NCBI GenBank assembly: GCA_023458415.1
Contig: JAEWZO010000042.1
Coordinates: 1-7,324, forward strand
Direction: 5' to 3'
Origin: Bacteroidota bacterium
GTDB taxonomy: Bacteria > Bacteroidota > Bacteroidia > Flavobacteriales > Weeksellaceae
Length of the DNA stretch: 7,324 bases
Part shown: one piece after another, positions 5,486-7,324 of the stretch
Layout: every line of letters starts with the position of its first letter
How positions within the stretch are numbered: the first letter of the stretch is position 1
The notes under the pieces: model-generated
The model's database searches: none
Seen by the model: the letters and a program-made list of their open reading frames with translations, nothing else
Told to the model about the DNA's origin: nothing
Position numbers and translations under genes: made by a program

Positions 5486-6799
5486 TTAATATCTGTAATA
5501 TTCCGGTTTGTAAGGTCCTTCAACCTCTACACCGATATATTTTGCCTGATCTTCAGAAAGTGTTTCAAGCTCAACACCAATTTTTTTCAGGTGAAGCATA
5601 GCTACTTTCTCATCCAGTTTTTTAGGAAGCATATAAACTTTGTTTTCGTAAGCTTCAGAGTTGGTCCAAAGCTCAATCTGAGCCAAAGTCTGATTCGAGA
5701 ATGAATTCGACATTACAAAACTTGGGTGTCCTGTTGCACAACCAAGGTTTACTAAACGTCCTTCAGCAAGGATGATGATGTCGTTTCCGTCAACATTGTA
5801 AATATCAACCTGTGGTTTAACGGTAGATTTAGTTGAACCGTAATTTTCGTTTAACCAAGCCATATCGATTTCATTATCGAAGTGTCCGATGTTACAAACG
5901 ATGGTTTTATCCTTCATTTTTTTGAAGTGTTCGCCTCTTACGATGTTAAAGTTACCGGTAGTTGTAATTACGATATCGGCAGTTCCAATAACGTTTTCAA
6001 GTTTTTTCACTTCGTAACCTTCCATGGCTGCCTGAAGTGCACAGATAGGATCGATTTCAGTAACGGTAACGATAGAACCTGCACCTCTGAAAGATGCTGC
6101 AGTTCCTTTTCCAACATCACCGTAACCGCAAACAACCACTCTTTTTCCGGCCAACATTACGTCCGTAGCTCTTCTGATCGCGTCAACAGCAGATTCTCTA
6201 CATCCATATTTGTTGTCGAACTTGGATTTAGTAACGGAATCGTTTACGTTGATTGCAGGCATTACTAAAGTTCCTTTTTCCATTCTTTCATAAAGACGGT
6301 GAACTCCGGTTGTTGTTTCTTCAGAAAGACCTTTGATGTCTTTCGTTAACTCAGGATATCTGTCGAAAACCATGTTTGTCAAATCTCCACCGTCATCAAG
6401 AATCATGTTCAGCGGCTGTCTGTCTTCACCGAAGAAAAGCGTCTGCTCGATACACCAGTCGAATTCCTCTTCGTTCATTCCTTTCCATGCATAAACCGGA
6501 ATTCCGGCAGCAGCAATTGCCGCAGCAGCATGATCCTGAGTCGAGAAAATATTACATGAAGACCAGGTTACTTCAGCGCCTAAAGCTACCAAAGTTTCGA
6601 TAAGAACGGCAGTTTGAATCGTCATGTGAAGACATCCTGCGATTCTTGCGCCTTTCAATGGCTGAGACGGACCGTATTCTTCACGGATCGCCATTAAACC
6701 GGGCATTTCTGCTTCGGCAAGTTCTATTTCTTTGCGTCCCCATTCAGCAAGGGAAATGTCCTTTACTTTGTAAGGAACGTATTGTGTTGTTGTTTCCAT
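5486..6799 (-). CDS. ahcY: Adenosylhomocysteinase (S-adenosylhomocysteine hydrolase)
   Basis: This cytosolic enzyme splits S-adenosylhomocysteine into adenosine and homocysteine with bound NAD+, relieving product inhibition of methyltransferases in the activated methyl cycle. From METTTQYVPYK the protein has 437 residues, the usual bacterial length. Family signatures are clear: GCLHMTIQTAVLIETL near the N-terminus, SSCNIFSTQDHAAAAIA, the substrate lysine region NDSVTKSKFDN, the NAD-binding loop VVVCGYGDVGKGTAASFRGAG, NIGHFDNEID, and the C-terminal GPYKPEYYRY. The frame is open up to an ATG at 6877, but the start at 6799 is chosen because the consensus promoter at 6820-6850 places the transcript start near 6813 and family homology begins at MET. 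It has its own terminator. The divergent neighbour is a phosphopantetheinyl transferase. Confidence 0.97.
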   Translation of the reverse strand: METTTQYVPYKVKDISLAEWGRKEIELAEAEMPGLMAIREEYGPSQPLKGARIAGCLHMTIQTAVLIETLVALGAEVTWSSCNIFSTQDHAAAAIAAAGIPVYAWKGMNEEEFDWCIEQTLFFGEDRQPLNMILDDGGDLTNMVFDRYPELTKDIKGLSEETTTGVHRLYERMEKGTLVMPAINVNDSVTKSKFDNKYGCRESAVDAIRRATDVMLAGKRVVVCGYGDVGKGTAASFRGAGSIVTVTEIDPICALQAAMEGYEVKKLENVIGTADIVITTTGNFNIVRGEHFKKMKDKTIVCNIGHFDNEIDMAWLNENYGSTKSTVKPQVDIYNVDGNDIIILAEGRLVNLGCATGHPSFVMSNSFSNQTLAQIELWTNSEAYENKVYMLPKKLDEKVAMLHLKKIGVELETLSEDQAKYIGVEVEGPYKPEYYRY

Positions 6800-6819
6800 C
6801 TTAATAAGAAAAATTTTTG

Positions 6820-6850
6820 CAAATTTACGAACTATATTTTTCGCTACAAA
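6820..6850 (-). promoter_or_regulatory. Consensus Bacteroidota promoter of ahcY
   Basis: On the minus strand TTTG (6847-6850), a 19-base spacer and TAAATTTG (6820-6827) match TTTG-N19-TAnnTTTG exactly. Transcription would start near 6813, leaving a leader of about 14 bases before the ahcY ATG at 6799. This fixes the ahcY start and rules out the upstream in-frame ATGs. The -33 box ends three bases short of the divergent start codon at 6853. Confidence 0.8.
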
Positions 6851-6852
6851 AT

Positions 6853-7324
6853 ATGCCATTTTATCAGGATTTTTCAAACGAAGCTGCCACCATACTTTTC
6901 TGGAAGTATGATGAAAACGATGAGTTTGACAAAGAAAAATTAATTGAACACGAAAATTTGGAAAGGGTGGAACAATATCATCCTAAGAAATTAGCTGAAT
7001 ATCTCATGATTCGTCAACTGCTGAAAATGCAGTTGCCAATGCATAAGATCTTATATAAAACAATTGGACAGCCGCATCTTTTTCCTAAAGATTACTTTAT
7101 TTCTATAACGCATTCTTTTCCTTTTGCGGCTTTTGCGTTTTCCAGAAAAAGAATTGGCATCGATCTCGAAAGAATAATGCCCAAAATACAGCGGATAAAA
7201 CATAAATTTTTACATCCCTCAGAAGAAGACTGGACTGCAAACGAAAATGAAACTGAGTTTCTAACCGTAATCTGGGTCATAAAAGAGGCACTGTACAAAC
7301 TTCATCCGTCTAAATATTGGTCGC
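6853..7324 (+). CDS. Sfp-type 4'-phosphopantetheinyl transferase, partial
   Basis: These enzymes move 4'-phosphopantetheine from CoA onto a serine of acyl, aryl or peptidyl carrier proteins. The visible 157 residues (MPFYQDFSNEAATILFW...) show the family order: YFISITHS at 81-88, IGIDLER at 101-107 with metal-binding D104 and E106, and VIWVIKEALYKL at 139-150 with E145, K144 and K149 of the W/FxxKEA motif. The spacing of the two motifs is that of Sfp-type proteins of about 200 residues, so roughly three quarters is present before the right edge cuts it. The start at 6853 is the first ATG of the frame; its promoter must overlap that of divergent ahcY, with TATATTTT at 6833-6840 as a possible -7 element. 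The carrier protein served (fatty acid or secondary metabolism) cannot be told. Confidence 0.9.
   Translation, partial: MPFYQDFSNEAATILFWKYDENDEFDKEKLIEHENLERVEQYHPKKLAEYLMIRQLLKMQLPMHKILYKTIGQPHLFPKDYFISITHSFPFAAFAFSRKRIGIDLERIMPKIQRIKHKFLHPSEEDWTANENETEFLTVIWVIKEALYKLHPSKYWS

Noticed and set aside
5882..6268. 128-codon plus-strand open frame inside ahcY
   Set aside because: It lies wholly antisense to a highly conserved enzyme gene and its serine/asparagine/cysteine-rich product looks like a shadow translation.
6800..6877. N-terminal extension of ahcY by 26 residues (MKNPDKMAYF...) from the ATG at 6877
   Set aside because: It would lie upstream of the consensus promoter's start site near 6813, overlaps the divergent PPTase gene, and is absent from the usual family length; METTTQY is the natural start.
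7092..7298. 68-codon minus-strand frame inside the PPTase gene
   Set aside because: It is antisense to the conserved GIDLE and WxxKEA motif region of the phosphopantetheinyl transferase.
1..7324. CRISPR array or other tandem spacer-repeat structure
   Set aside because: No regularly spaced repeats of 25-40 bases were seen anywhere in the window.

Overview
The window comes from a member of the Bacteroidota, most likely a flavobacterium of the Chryseobacterium/Weeksellaceae type. The evidence is a low-GC background, weak Shine-Dalgarno sequences, promoters of the Bacteroidota form TTTG-N19-TAnnTTTG (two exact matches, at 2304-2334 and 6820-6850), and Bacteroidota-style lipoprotein, L,D-transpeptidase and adenosylhomocysteinase proteins. 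The genus is inferred from style, not from a database match.

There are two halves. Bases 1 to about 2462 look like the right-hand end of an integrated element. From left to right this part holds the 5' part of an IS256-family transposase gene with its terminal inverted repeat, a short gene remnant cut by that IS, a large Fic-domain protein with an AbiEi-like winged-helix N-terminus, and an AT-rich non-coding stretch. That stretch ends in a 16-base copy of the 3' end of a tRNA-Asp gene (2447-2462), directly followed by a strong intrinsic terminator (2464-2497). No tRNA body precedes the fragment. This is the expected form of an attR site left by a tyrosine recombinase that targets tRNA-Asp, so the intact tRNA and the integrase should lie to the left, outside the window.

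From about 2463 rightwards the content is chromosomal housekeeping. A probable sigma-54 promoter precedes a lipoprotein L,D-transpeptidase (+). It converges, with overlapping stop codons, on a two-gene minus-strand operon: a retropepsin-like/PDZ protein, then a two-helix membrane protein joined by a TAATG stop-start overlap. Next come a minus-strand ahcY (S-adenosylhomocysteine hydrolase) with its own promoter and terminator, and a divergent Sfp-type 4'-phosphopantetheinyl transferase that runs off the right edge.

The most interesting reading is regulatory. A consensus promoter near the right end of the element points outward, toward attR. In the integrated state it would be stopped by the tRNA terminator just beyond the att core. 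In an excised circle the terminator would be gone, and the promoter would read across attP into the other end of the element, the usual place for an integrase gene. The Fic protein carried beside it combines a putative DNA-binding antitoxin-like domain with a self-inhibited AMP-transferase domain in one chain.
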